From positions 1-33,231 of the forward strand of contig JADGAV010000048.1 in the NCBI GenBank assembly GCA_015231825.1: a DNA stretch of 33,231 nt, written 5' to 3'. Below, piece after piece: positions 16,301 to 25,287 of this stretch (the stretch's first letter is position 1; every line of letters starts with the position of its first letter). Position numbers and translations under genes: made by a program. Origin of the DNA: SAR324 cluster bacterium. GTDB taxonomy: Bacteria > SAR324 > NAC60-12. The notes beneath the pieces were generated by a model. The model ran no database searches. It saw only the letters and a program-made list of their open reading frames with translations, and was not told where the DNA came from.

Positions 16301-17192
16301 AATAACTTTCGGAAGCCTCAGGGACCGGTCCGTTGGCTGTTTCAAAAATTGAAGAAATCCTTGCTTCAGCCGGTTCTGCCACTTTTTTATAGATATTGCT
16401 GCAGAGCTTCCGTGCGGTGCTGCGCGGCCAGTCAACCGGCAGCAAATCCAGGGGCAGATGGGGATCATTCAGGACGATCCAGCGATAGTCATTGATCAAC
16501 AGTATTCGAATCAGCAAACAAGCTTCAGGATCGAGCCGATCTGCATTTTCCAAAAAATGCCAAACCGGACGGTAAACCTTGAGAAAATTTTGATAATATT
16601 CCGCCAGAGGTGCCAGGTCCCAGTGAGACTTCACTAACTGCCGCAAGACCTTGAATGAAGTAAAATCCTCCGCCTGCCCGTTGATCACAAGAACCTTGTC
16701 AAGTACCCCGCAATTGCTGGCCAGATGATGGACAATCCTTGTATTGTTGCCGGGATAGAACAGCAAATTTTTTCCCATTCGCGTGAATCCGACCCAGGAA
16801 AGCTGTTTGCGAAAGAGCTCTTTTTTCCCGGCTTGCAGTTCGTGCAGAAAAATGATGATCCAGTTGCTGTTCCATTGTTCCTCTGAGGTAAAGTATATCC
16901 GTTCCTCTCCTTCTTGAAAACGGTCCCTTCCCTCTTCCGTGAGCTGGTAGTAACTTTTTCGGCCGATTCGATAGGCAGACAGCCAGTTTTCTTCCGTGAG
17001 GCGGAATACGGTTGTTCTCAACAGGCGCTCGTTGATTTCAAAAGATTGAACAAGCTTGATCAAACTGCCAATCCAAATATTCCCTCCGTGAGGTACAATC
17101 AGATCACCGAAAATGGTGACCACCAATGTGCGAACATTTATATTTCTCCACGCCAAAAGGGAATGGATGATTTCCCTGAACGAATTATCCAC
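16275..17192 (-). CDS. PaaX-family transcriptional repressor
   Basis: The 305-residue protein shows the PaaX pattern: an N-terminal winged helix (LVVTIFGDLIVPHGGNIWIG, then INERLLRTTVFRLTEENWL and GRKSYYQLTEEGRDRF, residues about 22-95), a central domain with NWIIIFLHE, and a long helical C-terminus. PaaX proteins repress phenylacetate genes and are released by phenylacetyl-CoA. That ligand is made when an indolepyruvate-type oxidoreductase acts on phenylpyruvate, so control of the facing ior-kor operon is an attractive inference. The start appears to be GTG at 17192; an ATG 13 bp upstream is out of frame and closes quickly. A GGA about 9 bp before the GTG is the only visible ribosome-binding site. 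The gene lies 75 bp downstream of the dimethylglycine-dehydrogenase-like gene and may be co-transcribed with it. Confidence 0.8.
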   Translation of the reverse strand: MDNSFREIIHSLLAWRNINVRTLVVTIFGDLIVPHGGNIWIGSLIKLVQSFEINERLLRTTVFRLTEENWLSAYRIGRKSYYQLTEEGRDRFQEGEERIYFTSEEQWNSNWIIIFLHELQAGKKELFRKQLSWVGFTRMGKNLLFYPGNNTRIVHHLASNCGVLDKVLVINGQAEDFTSFKVLRQLVKSHWDLAPLAEYYQNFLKVYRPVWHFLENADRLDPEACLLIRILLINDYRWIVLNDPHLPLDLLPVDWPRSTARKLCSNIYKKVAEPAEARISSIFETANGPVPEASESYFKRFGELR

Positions 17193-17267
17193 CGAGTATT
17201 TCCATTAAAAATTCAAAAGGATGAAGCTCATTCTGTCGAATCTGTCTAAAAATCAGCCCTGGAAGAG

Positions 17268-19685
17268 TCAAGATTTTATCCGGCTGCTGTTGTGATCATA
17301 GACGGCTGTTTTTTCCACGATGCCAGCAAAGGTTTGCATCATGATTTCCACGTTCACTTCGGTACCGGGGTTGGCATATTCAATAGGAAGGTAGGCCAGC
17401 AAAATGGTTTTTTCCACTGTGTAGCCATAGCCGCTGCTGGTGACATTGCCGATGACTTTTTCACCATCCAGGATGGCTTCTTTGCCAACTGCAACTGCGC
17501 GGGGATTATCCACGGTGATGGTGCACAATTTTCGTTGAACACCTTTTTCCTTTTGTTGGATCAGCGCATCCCGGCCGTTGAACTTTCCTTTGCCCAGTTT
17601 GACACAAAAACCAAGCCCTGCTTCATAGGGGGTATAGTCGGGGGTGATGTCGCCGCTCCAGTAGCGGTAGCCTTTTTCCAAACGGAGCGATTCAATGGCT
17701 CGGTATCCTGCATTGATCAGATCAAATTCTTTCCCCGCCTCCCAAAGAAGATTGTAGACGTAAAGTGCATATTCGGCGGGAATATGAAGCTCCCACCCCA
17801 GCTCTCCGACATAGGTGACCCGCAATGCTCTCACTGGAGCGTATCCGAGGGTGATTTCTTTGGCAGTCAGATAAGGAAATCCTTCATTGGAGAAATCATC
17901 ACGCGTGAGCGACTGCAGAATTTTTCGGGAAAGCGGACCGCACAGATTGAGGACCGATCGAGCGCTGGTGACGGTCTGAATATAGACGGAGTTGTCGGGG
18001 GGCAAAAATTTGCGCATCCAGGCCAAATCATGAGTCTCGAAGCCGGTTCCTGTTGTGATGTAAAAGTTATTTTTTTCGATTGCGGTTACCGTTAAATCAC
18101 AGGCGATTCCTCCATCTTCTGTGAGCATTTGAGTGTAGGTAAGGGTGCCCGGGGGTTTGTCCATTTCGTTGCAGGTGATTTTTTGCAGAAAATCAAGGGA
18201 ACCCGGTCCGAATACTTCAAATTTGGCGAAGGAGCTTTGATCAATCAGAGCGGCTTTTTTTCGTATATGGCGATGCTCATTGCCGACGTGTTCAAACCAG
18301 TTGGGTCTGCCAAACGTTAATTCATCCCTTGCTTCAACTCCTTTTGGTGCAAACCAGTTGGGCCTTTCCCAGCCGAATTTAACACCAAAGACGGCGCCTT
18401 GCTCCTTGAGCCTGGTAAACAGGGGACTGGTGCGCAGGGGACGGCATGATTCGAACTCTTCATGCGGCCATGACATGGCATAGTGATGGGCGTAGCTTTC
18501 GATGGTGCGGTCCCGGACATAGGCTCGGCTGTGATGATATTTTCCAAATCTCAATATATCCAGGGCCCAGAGGTCAATGGAGGGAGCTCCCTCTAGGATC
18601 CATTCGGCCATCATTTTTCCGGCCCCTCCTCCGGCAGCAATCCCGAATGCGTTAAAACCGGCGGCAACAAAATAATTTTTTAAGTCCGGTGCTTCTCCCA
18701 TGATGGGATCTCCATCCGGGGTAAAGGCTTCCGGGCCATTGATCAGTTTGATGATCTCCGCGTTTTCCAGGCAGGGAGTCCGCCGCAGGCTGAGTTGTGA
18801 AATTCCCTCGAATTGCTCGTAATCGGCAGGAAGGAGCTGCTGTCCAAAGTCCTGAGGGATTCCTTCGTAAGCCCAGACTTTGGGGTTGTGCTCATATCCT
18901 CCCATGATCAATCCCTGGTTTTCTTCCTTGTAATAAACAAGATTGTCGGGGTCACGCAGGGTTGGCAGACCTTTCGGTACACCGTCCAAAGGTTTGGTGA
19001 CCATATATTGATGCTCCATCGGCTGGACCGGCACGTTGACGCCGACCATCTGTCCCAATTCATAGGCCCAGTTGCCGGCGCAATTGACGAAGTAGTCTGA
19101 AGTCAGGGTCCCCTGGCTGGTTTCCATTTGGAAAGTTCCATCACCGCGTACCTGCATATCGGTGACCCGCGTTTCAGTATAGATGGTGGCACCCCGGTTT
19201 CGAGCACCCCTGGCCAATGCCATCGTCACGCTGCTTGGTTCTGCAAACCCGTCTGTGGGAAGATTGGCGGCCCCTGCAATTTCATCCTGGATCATGGCGG
19301 GAAAGAGTGCCACTACTTCTGCTGGGGTGAGTATGTCCATGGGAAGACCAAAAGTTTTAGACATGGTTGCCGCCCGCTGAAGCTCCTTGTAGCGATCTTC
19401 TGAACTGGCCACTCTGATGCCTCCGACGGGCTCAAACCCGGTGTGCTGCCCTGTTTCAGCTTCCAGTCTTCCATACAGATCCACGCTGTATTTGAGCATC
19501 TGGGTTACATTACGGGAGGAGCGCAGCTGGCCAACCAGGCCGGCAGCATGCCAGGTTGATCCGCTGGTCAGGTCGCCTTTTTCGAGAATCACCACATCCT
19601 TTTCTCCCAGGAGGGTCAGATGATAAGCGATACTGCAGCCAACAATGCCACCGCCAACAATAGCAATCTTGGTGTGACCTTTCAT
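17268..19685 (-). CDS. Dimethylglycine/sarcosine dehydrogenase-like flavoprotein (FAD oxidoreductase plus GcvT domains)
   Basis: The 805-residue protein is built like mitochondrial dimethylglycine dehydrogenase. Residues 1-380 form a DAO-type FAD domain with VGGGIVGCSIAYHL and GSTWHAAGLVGQLR, where His46 matches the histidine that binds FAD covalently in DMGDH. A linker (FAO_M-like) spans about 380-440. From about 440 there is a GcvT-type tetrahydrofolate-binding domain (SFAKFEVFGPGSLDFLQKIT, then YVGELGWELHIP, GYRAIESLRLEKGYRYWSGD). Such enzymes demethylate N-methylated amino acids and pass the one-carbon unit to folate. The exact amine cannot be told apart here. The gene follows an aldehyde dehydrogenase by 67 bp in the same direction; an inverted repeat (CTCCTCTC at 19717-19724 with GAGAGGAG at 19745-19752) lies in that gap. 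Confidence 0.85.
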   Translation of the reverse strand: MKGHTKIAIVGGGIVGCSIAYHLTLLGEKDVVILEKGDLTSGSTWHAAGLVGQLRSSRNVTQMLKYSVDLYGRLEAETGQHTGFEPVGGIRVASSEDRYKELQRAATMSKTFGLPMDILTPAEVVALFPAMIQDEIAGAANLPTDGFAEPSSVTMALARGARNRGATIYTETRVTDMQVRGDGTFQMETSQGTLTSDYFVNCAGNWAYELGQMVGVNVPVQPMEHQYMVTKPLDGVPKGLPTLRDPDNLVYYKEENQGLIMGGYEHNPKVWAYEGIPQDFGQQLLPADYEQFEGISQLSLRRTPCLENAEIIKLINGPEAFTPDGDPIMGEAPDLKNYFVAAGFNAFGIAAGGGAGKMMAEWILEGAPSIDLWALDILRFGKYHHSRAYVRDRTIESYAHHYAMSWPHEEFESCRPLRTSPLFTRLKEQGAVFGVKFGWERPNWFAPKGVEARDELTFGRPNWFEHVGNEHRHIRKKAALIDQSSFAKFEVFGPGSLDFLQKITCNEMDKPPGTLTYTQMLTEDGGIACDLTVTAIEKNNFYITTGTGFETHDLAWMRKFLPPDNSVYIQTVTSARSVLNLCGPLSRKILQSLTRDDFSNEGFPYLTAKEITLGYAPVRALRVTYVGELGWELHIPAEYALYVYNLLWEAGKEFDLINAGYRAIESLRLEKGYRYWSGDITPDYTPYEAGLGFCVKLGKGKFNGRDALIQQKEKGVQRKLCTITVDNPRAVAVGKEAILDGEKVIGNVTSSGYGYTVEKTILLAYLPIEYANPGTEVNVEIMMQTFAGIVEKTAVYDHNSSRIKS

Positions 19686-19752
19686 GATATTCCTTAAGCC
19701 GTGTCAGAGGGGGGAGCTCCTCTCCTGAAAGAGAAGCTCGGGAAGAGAGGAG

Positions 19753-21123
19753 TTATCTGCGAAAATTGATACTTTTTCGTCGGGTCAAACCATAAAATCC
19801 ATAAGGAGAAAGGCTTGATCCTTTGCCGCTTTCGCCCACTCCCGTCCAGGGAAGAGCAGGGTCACAGTAGTCGGATCGATTTTGAAATATGGTCCCTGCT
19901 GCCAAATCACGCGCAAACCATTCGGCCCGTTCGGGATCTTTTGTCCAGACCGAGGCTGTCAGGCCGAAGCGGGTGTCATTCATCATTTCCAGCGCCTGTT
20001 CATCACTGGCAACCGATTGCACCGGGACGAGCGGACCAAAGCTTTCTTCCTGCATCACCACGGCGTGATTGGGAACATCGGCTATCAATGTCGGTTGGAA
20101 AAAATTTCCTTTGACTCCTTCGACTCTTTTTCCTCCCAGCAATAGACGGGCACCCTGCTGGACGGCTTCATCCACCTGAGCCTCCAGGTCATTCAGCGCC
20201 GAGGCGCTGGCTAACGGTCCCATGGTTGTTTTTTGATCCATAGGATCCCCCAGCTGGTAAGCCTCGAGGACCGTTTTGGCGCGTTTTAAAAATTCGTCGT
20301 AGATTGAGTGATGAACATAGACCCGCTCAATGGCGCAGCAGGACTGACCTGCATTGTAACAGGCCCCGTCAATGACATTTTCTACAGTCATGTCCAAATC
20401 TGCATCTTCGGCAACATAGGCAGGGTCGTTTCCTCCCAGTTCCAGTCCGGCTTCGATGAATTGATGGGCCGCATCCTGATAAACTCGGGCGCCACCGCTG
20501 ACGGATCCTGTGAAAACCAAATGATTGACCCGTCGATCACGGATTACCTGGGAAGTTTGGTCGTGAGAAAGGATCAGGTGAGTCATCAGCCCGGGAATTT
20601 CCAAAGATTGAAAGGCATTTTGAAAATGTGCCCCGCATAACGGAGTTTTGGCACTGTGTTTCAGTAAGACTGCATTTCCTGCCAACAGTGCCGGGATGAC
20701 GACATTGCCAGCAATCATCAGGGGGTAATTCCAGGCGGCGATGTCAAATACCACTCCAAGCGGTTCATGTTCGATTCGCCGGTGGAGCCCATCTGATTCA
20801 GGAATGAGCTCTGGCGCCAGGGTTTTTTCTCCGATAGAAATCATGTAGTAAGAGCGATCGAGCAGCGTGTTGATGTCATTGTATGACTGCTGCAGCGGTT
20901 TTCCCATCTGCATGGTGAGATCCCGCGCGATCTCATCTTTTTCCCGTTCAAAATATTCCAGAGCTTTTTTCACTTGACGCTCACGTTCCGGATAGGGAAC
21001 TTTGCGCCATTGCCTGTATGCTTTTTGGGCCTGATCCAGTTTTAAACTCAGAGAAACTTCCTCTTCCAGGGGAAGAGTGCAAAATATTTCCTGATTGTAA
21101 GGATTGATCACGTTGAGCGGCAT
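19753..21123 (-). CDS. NAD(P)-dependent aldehyde dehydrogenase
   Basis: The 456-residue enzyme oxidises an aldehyde to its acid. The family landmarks are present: FDIAAWNYPLMIAGNVVIPA (substrate and cofactor cleft), VFTGSVSGG, the general base in LELGGNDPAYV (near residue 228), the nucleophile in NAGQSCCAIERVYV (near 262), and EESFGPLVPV. The chain is slightly shorter than the usual 480-500 residues, and the first motif starts early, similar to succinate-semialdehyde-type dehydrogenases. It sits between a glutamine amidotransferase (28 bp upstream) and the dimethylglycine-dehydrogenase-like gene. A role in clearing an aldehyde from amine oxidation is therefore plausible, but the substrate is unknown. 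Confidence 0.85.
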   Translation of the reverse strand: MPLNVINPYNQEIFCTLPLEEEVSLSLKLDQAQKAYRQWRKVPYPERERQVKKALEYFEREKDEIARDLTMQMGKPLQQSYNDINTLLDRSYYMISIGEKTLAPELIPESDGLHRRIEHEPLGVVFDIAAWNYPLMIAGNVVIPALLAGNAVLLKHSAKTPLCGAHFQNAFQSLEIPGLMTHLILSHDQTSQVIRDRRVNHLVFTGSVSGGARVYQDAAHQFIEAGLELGGNDPAYVAEDADLDMTVENVIDGACYNAGQSCCAIERVYVHHSIYDEFLKRAKTVLEAYQLGDPMDQKTTMGPLASASALNDLEAQVDEAVQQGARLLLGGKRVEGVKGNFFQPTLIADVPNHAVVMQEESFGPLVPVQSVASDEQALEMMNDTRFGLTASVWTKDPERAEWFARDLAAGTIFQNRSDYCDPALPWTGVGESGKGSSLSPYGFYGLTRRKSINFRR

Positions 21124-21151
21124 AACTTTCTCCTTATCTAGTTTAGTGTAC

Positions 21152-22009
21152 TCAGTTGCCTGATGTTAGGATCTGGAATTTGATCCAATTGGCAAATTCG
21201 CGTTGTCGCACGGATTGAGACAGGACATCATCGTCGATGACCAGTTGCCAGCGCAGATCTTTTCGGTCGGGTGCTTCGTGCAATTCTTCCATTCGCTCCA
21301 CCATCCGGATGGCATCTTCATGACTGGCGTAAAATCCCATTTGAGTCAGTCTTTCTTTACGGGCAACGATCAGTCTTGCCATTTCATGAAGATTGTATTC
21401 GGGGTGATATTGAACAGACCAAAAAGTGCCTTTTTCGTGAGTGATGTCCAATGCCTGGACTCGGGAATGCGAATTCCCCGCAAGCAGGGTCGCTCCTGGA
21501 GGAAGCTTGGTGACATGGTCCTCATGGCTGATAAATGCTTCAAAAACGGAAGACTTGCCTTCATACATCGGATGATTTTGTGCTTCTGGAGTGAGTCCGA
21601 TCTTTCGGGCGATGCCCATTTCCCGGCCATTGGGGTGGGCCTCCACAGCTCCTCCGGCTGCGACAACGGAAATTTGCAGACCCCAGCAGCTGCCGAAACT
21701 GGGAATACCGATAGAATATGCCATTTTTGCCAATTCAATTTGATTGACTACGGACGGATTGTCTAAAGCATAGACCGACAAATTACAACCGGTCCAAAGA
21801 ATTCCATCATACGCTTCAAGGGTTGACTTTGAGGGGATCGGCTGGTGATCACTCGGCAGCCAAACGGTGTAAATGGCATCGGGCAGGTAATGATGAAGCA
21901 TATTGGCATAAAGCTTCCACGCGAGGGTCATTCCAGCCTCGCCGAATTCATTCCGGCTTTTTTCTGGATAACCGTCCACAATTAAAAAATTTAAAGTGCT
22001 TGCCATCAT
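21152..22009 (-). CDS. Class I glutamine amidotransferase-like protein
   Basis: The 285-residue protein resembles the stand-alone amidotransferase domain of GMP synthase-like proteins. The catalytic triad is visible: Cys108 in FGSCWGLQ, and His202 and Glu204 in VQYHPEYN. An extra C-terminal helical region of about 70 residues is unusual for the simple domain (about 190-240 residues). There is no synthetase domain, so it would either feed ammonia to an unknown partner or hydrolyse a gamma-glutamyl bond, as the related peptidase C26 enzymes do. It is encoded 38 bp after the HAD hydrolase and 28 bp before the aldehyde dehydrogenase. Two adjacent ATG codons (22009 and 22006) could serve as start, and no strong ribosome-binding site is seen. 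Confidence 0.7.
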   Translation of the reverse strand: MMASTLNFLIVDGYPEKSRNEFGEAGMTLAWKLYANMLHHYLPDAIYTVWLPSDHQPIPSKSTLEAYDGILWTGCNLSVYALDNPSVVNQIELAKMAYSIGIPSFGSCWGLQISVVAAGGAVEAHPNGREMGIARKIGLTPEAQNHPMYEGKSSVFEAFISHEDHVTKLPPGATLLAGNSHSRVQALDITHEKGTFWSVQYHPEYNLHEMARLIVARKERLTQMGFYASHEDAIRMVERMEELHEAPDRKDLRWQLVIDDDVLSQSVRQREFANWIKFQILTSGN

Positions 22010-22047
22010 TCATTTCAGTTTGAAGTCAATAATAGGGAAAGGTTTCG

Positions 22048-22806
22048 CTACAGGGATTCAAGAATCGATTCGAGGTCTTTAAAATTGCTGCAGATGGCAT
22101 CGGCCCTGGTACTTTGACTACCGCGGTCCAATGCTGCCGTGCAAAGGATCCCTCGACCGCCGACGTTCTGAGGACCGGCAATATCCTTTTCCTCCCGATC
22201 CCCGATATGCACAAATTCGGTTAAACCGACATTTACGGCTTTCACCGCAGCCTCAAAAACGGCGCGATCGGGTTTGCAGCAACCTTGTTCGTCTGAAAAG
22301 ATAAATGCATCAAAATACTGAAGCAGATTTTCCTTTTCCAGAATTTTTCGCAGTCCCCAACCGGGAGTGAAGATGGTATCTGAAATCACTACTAGCGAAT
22401 ACTTTCCATGTAAGTTCCGGATGGCTTCAGCAACTCCTGGAACCAGATCCGGCGAAATTTGGATTTCCATTTCTTCATGGAGTCGAACCAGTTCATCAAA
22501 TTGCTCTGCGGGCAGTTGGCGTCCCAACCCCTTCAGGAGCACTGAAATTCGATCCTTAACCTCCCAGGTGACATGTTGCTCATACCAGACATGCCGGAAT
22601 GCTGCATCCGCTACATCATAGGCCGTATCAACCGTTTCTTTGGAAATGGGCGAGTGTTCACTGAGAAAGGCATGGACAAGATTTCTTCGGGCAATTGGTT
22701 TTGGGGCAAGTCCCTGAGCCTGACGTTTTGGCTCATCGGTATCGTCAATCAATACGGTATCCCATAAATCGAAGGTAACAGCACGAATAGACGGATTGGT
22801 CATCAT
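22048..22806 (-). CDS. HAD-superfamily hydrolase
   Basis: The 252-residue protein carries all four HAD motifs. Motif I is FDLWDTV (Asp13 nucleophile, Asp16). Motif II is VVISDT near residue 140. The motif III lysine is in CCKPDRAVFEAA, and motif IV is HIGDREEKDIAGP near residue 198. A helical cap lies between motifs I and II, giving the subfamily I layout seen in phosphatases and dehalogenases of 220-250 residues. The Trp after Asp13 replaces the more common Asp-Gly context. The substrate is unknown. It is the first of four minus-strand genes leading into the amine catabolism set, and 292 bp separate it from the CobA-HemD gene upstream, so it may have its own promoter. Confidence 0.75.
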   Translation of the reverse strand: MMTNPSIRAVTFDLWDTVLIDDTDEPKRQAQGLAPKPIARRNLVHAFLSEHSPISKETVDTAYDVADAAFRHVWYEQHVTWEVKDRISVLLKGLGRQLPAEQFDELVRLHEEMEIQISPDLVPGVAEAIRNLHGKYSLVVISDTIFTPGWGLRKILEKENLLQYFDAFIFSDEQGCCKPDRAVFEAAVKAVNVGLTEFVHIGDREEKDIAGPQNVGGRGILCTAALDRGSQSTRADAICSNFKDLESILESL

Positions 22807-22867
22807 TGGGTCATCAAGAAGGATTTGAGAGAAAGGGTTACCGTTTCAAATGAATTATGGCTAAATT

Positions 22868-22904
22868 ACAACAGAAAACCACAAATAACAACAGAAAACC
22901 ACAA
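22868..22904. repeat. Two-copy direct repeat, period 20
   Basis: ACAACAGAAAACCACAA occurs at 22868-22884 and again, unchanged, at 22888-22904, separated by ATA. It lies within the 292-bp gap upstream of the HAD gene and could be a paired binding site. No gene is evident in this gap. Confidence 0.7.
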
Positions 22905-23098
22905 TTTTGCGCTTGCTTTTGAGGGAATAAAAAGTGGATTGGAGGGACTGTCTGGAACCTTGTCCCGAATCGCATTCCTGGACAGCGGCCCATCTGAACG
23001 GAAGGAGAAAATACCTACCCTATTCCCCCCAAGGGAGATTCTTCCGGTTCAATACAAATCTGACCAAAAATCTGTGGAGGAATCGCAGCACCTTGATC

Positions 23099-24643
23099 TC
23101 AGGCTTTGGAAAGATCCTTGGAAGGAGAACACGCATTTCTGATCGCGGCAACAAGGCCTTCGATATTTTGCTGTTCGGGAATGAGATCAACCGGCAATTG
23201 ATGTTGTCGAGCTGTATCGGCCGTAATTTGGCCGATACAGGCGATCCGGGGAGGATTTCTTTTCAATGCTGATTTTCCTTCCTCCGGCAGCAGTTCCAGG
23301 AAATTTTTAACCGTTGAGGAACTGGTGAAAGTTATCCAATCCAGTTTTTGATCCTGCAATAAGGCAGCGATTGGATTCATGTCATTGGATGGCAGGACAT
23401 TGCGATAGGTTGGAGTGGCATGAACACCAGCGCCCCATTGGGTCAAGGTTTTGGATAAGGTTTCCCGGGATTCTTCAGCTTGCGGCAGCCAAACTTGTTT
23501 TCCTTTCCAATCGTAGGATTGCAAGGCTTCCTGCAATCCTTCACTCTGAAAATGTGAAGGAACGACATCGGCTGTTAGAAAATACTGCTCCAGATATTTT
23601 GCGCTGGAAGCACCGACACAGGCAATCCTGCAGGAACCGAAGATTCGGGCGTCCATTCCTAAAGTTCGCAAACGATCCATACAGCGTTCTATCCCGTTGG
23701 CGCTGGTAAAGATCACCCAGTCCATCTCTTGGGAGCGGTGAGCAATTTGATCAAATTCTTCCCATGAACGAGGACCCTCAATGGAAATCGTGGGGCAAGA
23801 TGTGACTTCTGCACCGAAATTGCTCAGCATCTCGGAAAGCGAGGAGACTCCGGTTTCAACACGGGTGACCAAAATTCGTTGTCCAAAAAGTGCCTGTTGC
23901 TCGAACCAATTGTAGTTTTTATGGAACTGGCACACGTCTCCGATGATGGTCAAAACGGGAGCAGTGAAGTTTTTTTCCATCACCCGTTCAGTGATGTTTT
24001 CCAGCTTTGCAACAATTGATCGCTGGTGAGACCAGGTTCCCCATTGGACGACGGCAACAGGGGTATTCGGGTCCCGACCGGCTTCTATCAATCGTTGAGT
24101 TACATTCTTCATTGAGGTCAACCCCATCATCACGACGATGGTTCCGATTTGAGCAATGGCATCCCATGGAATCATTGTTTGAGGCTTTTCTGGATGCTCA
24201 GTCCCGGTCAGAAAAACAACATTGGAGCTGTGTTCCCGATGAGTCAGAGGAATCCCGGCATAAGCAGGAACTGCGACCGCTGAAGAAATTCCAGGGATCA
24301 CTTCAAAGGGAAGATTCGCCGCCACGACACCAGCCAATTCTTCGCCTCCTCTGCCGAAGATAAACGGATCTCCTCCTTTCAGACGCACCACGATTTTGTC
24401 TTCCAGTGCTTTTTTGACTATCAGTTCGTTGATATGATCCTGGGAAATGGTATGTCGACCATGCCGTTTTCCTGCATCGATCAACTCCGCATTGGATGCG
24501 TATTTCAGGAGTTGGGGATTGGCCAGGAAATCATAGATCACTACGTCCGCCTGTTGAAGGACGGCCTGTGCTTTCAGGGTCAATAGGCCGGGATCTCCGG
24601 GACCGGCACCGACTAAATAGACTTTGCTTCTGGAAGGAGGCAT
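23099..24643 (-). CDS. Uroporphyrinogen-III C-methyltransferase / uroporphyrinogen-III synthase fusion
   Basis: The 514-residue protein joins two tetrapyrrole enzymes. Residues 1-250 are the SAM-dependent uroporphyrinogen-III methyltransferase (CobA/SUMT): VYLVGAGPGDPGLLTLKA at the start, VVRLKGGDPFIFGRGGEE near 95, and IPGISSAVAVPAYAGIPLTH near 116. Residues about 255-505 are the uroporphyrinogen-III synthase (HemD), starting with QRILVTR and ending with the weakly conserved TFTSSSTVKNFLELLP and IACIGQITADTA. The pair turns hydroxymethylbilane into precorrin-2 for sirohaem and cobalamin. Such fusions are known in several bacterial groups, where hemA or hemC often lie next to them; none is seen here. 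The gene ends 292 bp before the HAD gene. Confidence 0.88.
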   Translation of the reverse strand: MPPSRSKVYLVGAGPGDPGLLTLKAQAVLQQADVVIYDFLANPQLLKYASNAELIDAGKRHGRHTISQDHINELIVKKALEDKIVVRLKGGDPFIFGRGGEELAGVVAANLPFEVIPGISSAVAVPAYAGIPLTHREHSSNVVFLTGTEHPEKPQTMIPWDAIAQIGTIVVMMGLTSMKNVTQRLIEAGRDPNTPVAVVQWGTWSHQRSIVAKLENITERVMEKNFTAPVLTIIGDVCQFHKNYNWFEQQALFGQRILVTRVETGVSSLSEMLSNFGAEVTSCPTISIEGPRSWEEFDQIAHRSQEMDWVIFTSANGIERCMDRLRTLGMDARIFGSCRIACVGASSAKYLEQYFLTADVVPSHFQSEGLQEALQSYDWKGKQVWLPQAEESRETLSKTLTQWGAGVHATPTYRNVLPSNDMNPIAALLQDQKLDWITFTSSSTVKNFLELLPEEGKSALKRNPPRIACIGQITADTARQHQLPVDLIPEQQNIEGLVAAIRNACSPSKDLSKA

Positions 24644-24707
24644 TTTTATTGTGTGTGTTGTTGACAGTGGTAGTTAGAGATGGACTTTTAAATCCGATTC
24701 ATTCTGC

Positions 24708-25046
24708 TCAAAAGCGGTGAATTTCCATCCGAGTCACATTGACTGATCGTTCTTCATTCAGAGGAACCTGCGGTTTCCTCAGTTTCATGACCGAATAATA
24801 TAAAAAATAGAAGATGATCCCCAGGAGCAGTGGCGCATAAAGCACTGCATAGATGCGCACGATCCACAAAGGTATTCCGATTTGCCAGGAAAAATCAGCA
24901 CAAACACCGAGAATTGCCTTTTTTCCTTTACGGCGCTGCTGCTTTTTTTTCGGGGAATTGGTCAACAAACCGAAAAAGGTCCAGATTCCAAAAATCAGAG
25001 TCAATCCACCAAAAATAACAAGCGCGGTGTTGTAGTAAGCAAGCAT
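24708..25046 (-). CDS. PspC-domain-like small membrane protein
   Basis: The 112-residue protein has a hydrophobic segment at about residues 8-27, a very basic linker (SPKKKQQRRKGKKAI), then GVCADFSWQIGIPLWIVRIY and a second membrane segment around 66-90. The G.CA....GIP.W.VRI pattern is typical of PspC domains, which sense membrane stress in the phage-shock response. No pspA or pspB is nearby. The C-terminal 20 residues are polar. It follows a small hypothetical gene by 22 bp, so the two are probably co-transcribed. Confidence 0.65.
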   Translation of the reverse strand: MLAYYNTALVIFGGLTLIFGIWTFFGLLTNSPKKKQQRRKGKKAILGVCADFSWQIGIPLWIVRIYAVLYAPLLLGIIFYFLYYSVMKLRKPQVPLNEERSVNVTRMEIHRF

Positions 25047-25068
25047 TAAAATCCCTCAGCAGCAGTCA

Positions 25069-25287
25069 TTAAACCCCTTCCACAATTTGACGGTAGGCGC
25101 GTCGGATTCCACGAAGCAGCAGAGCCTCCTGACTGAGTCCGTAGTGTTGGGCAAGAAAGTGATGTATTTTTTTAAAATCTCCTAAGCCTTCACCATCACT
25201 TTGCTTGCAAAGCACATCCAAATCGTGGAGAATATGCTGGTAACGTATTTTTTCAGGTGAGACACCGGTTGTCAATTGTACCTTCAT
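25069..25287 (-). CDS. Small hypothetical protein
   Basis: Starting at the ATG at 25287 the protein has 72 residues; the open frame continues upstream to 25359, but that part looks non-coding. It is soluble and helical, with KIRYQHILHDLDVLCKQ and HHFLAQHYGLSQEALLLRGI, and a slightly basic C-terminus. I do not recognise the family. It is the first gene of the minus-strand series and is divergent from motA. There is no clear ribosome-binding site, so the start is uncertain. Confidence 0.5.
   Translation of the reverse strand: MKVQLTTGVSPEKIRYQHILHDLDVLCKQSDGEGLGDFKKIHHFLAQHYGLSQEALLLRGIRRAYRQIVEGV

Noticed and set aside
17292..18095. 267-codon frame antisense to the DMGDH-like gene
   Set aside because: Composition and lack of motifs mark it as a shadow of the GcvT-type domain.
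22825..23142. 105-codon frame on the + strand upstream of the HAD gene
   Set aside because: It runs across the direct repeat and into the CobA-HemD gene, and its peptide resembles no family.
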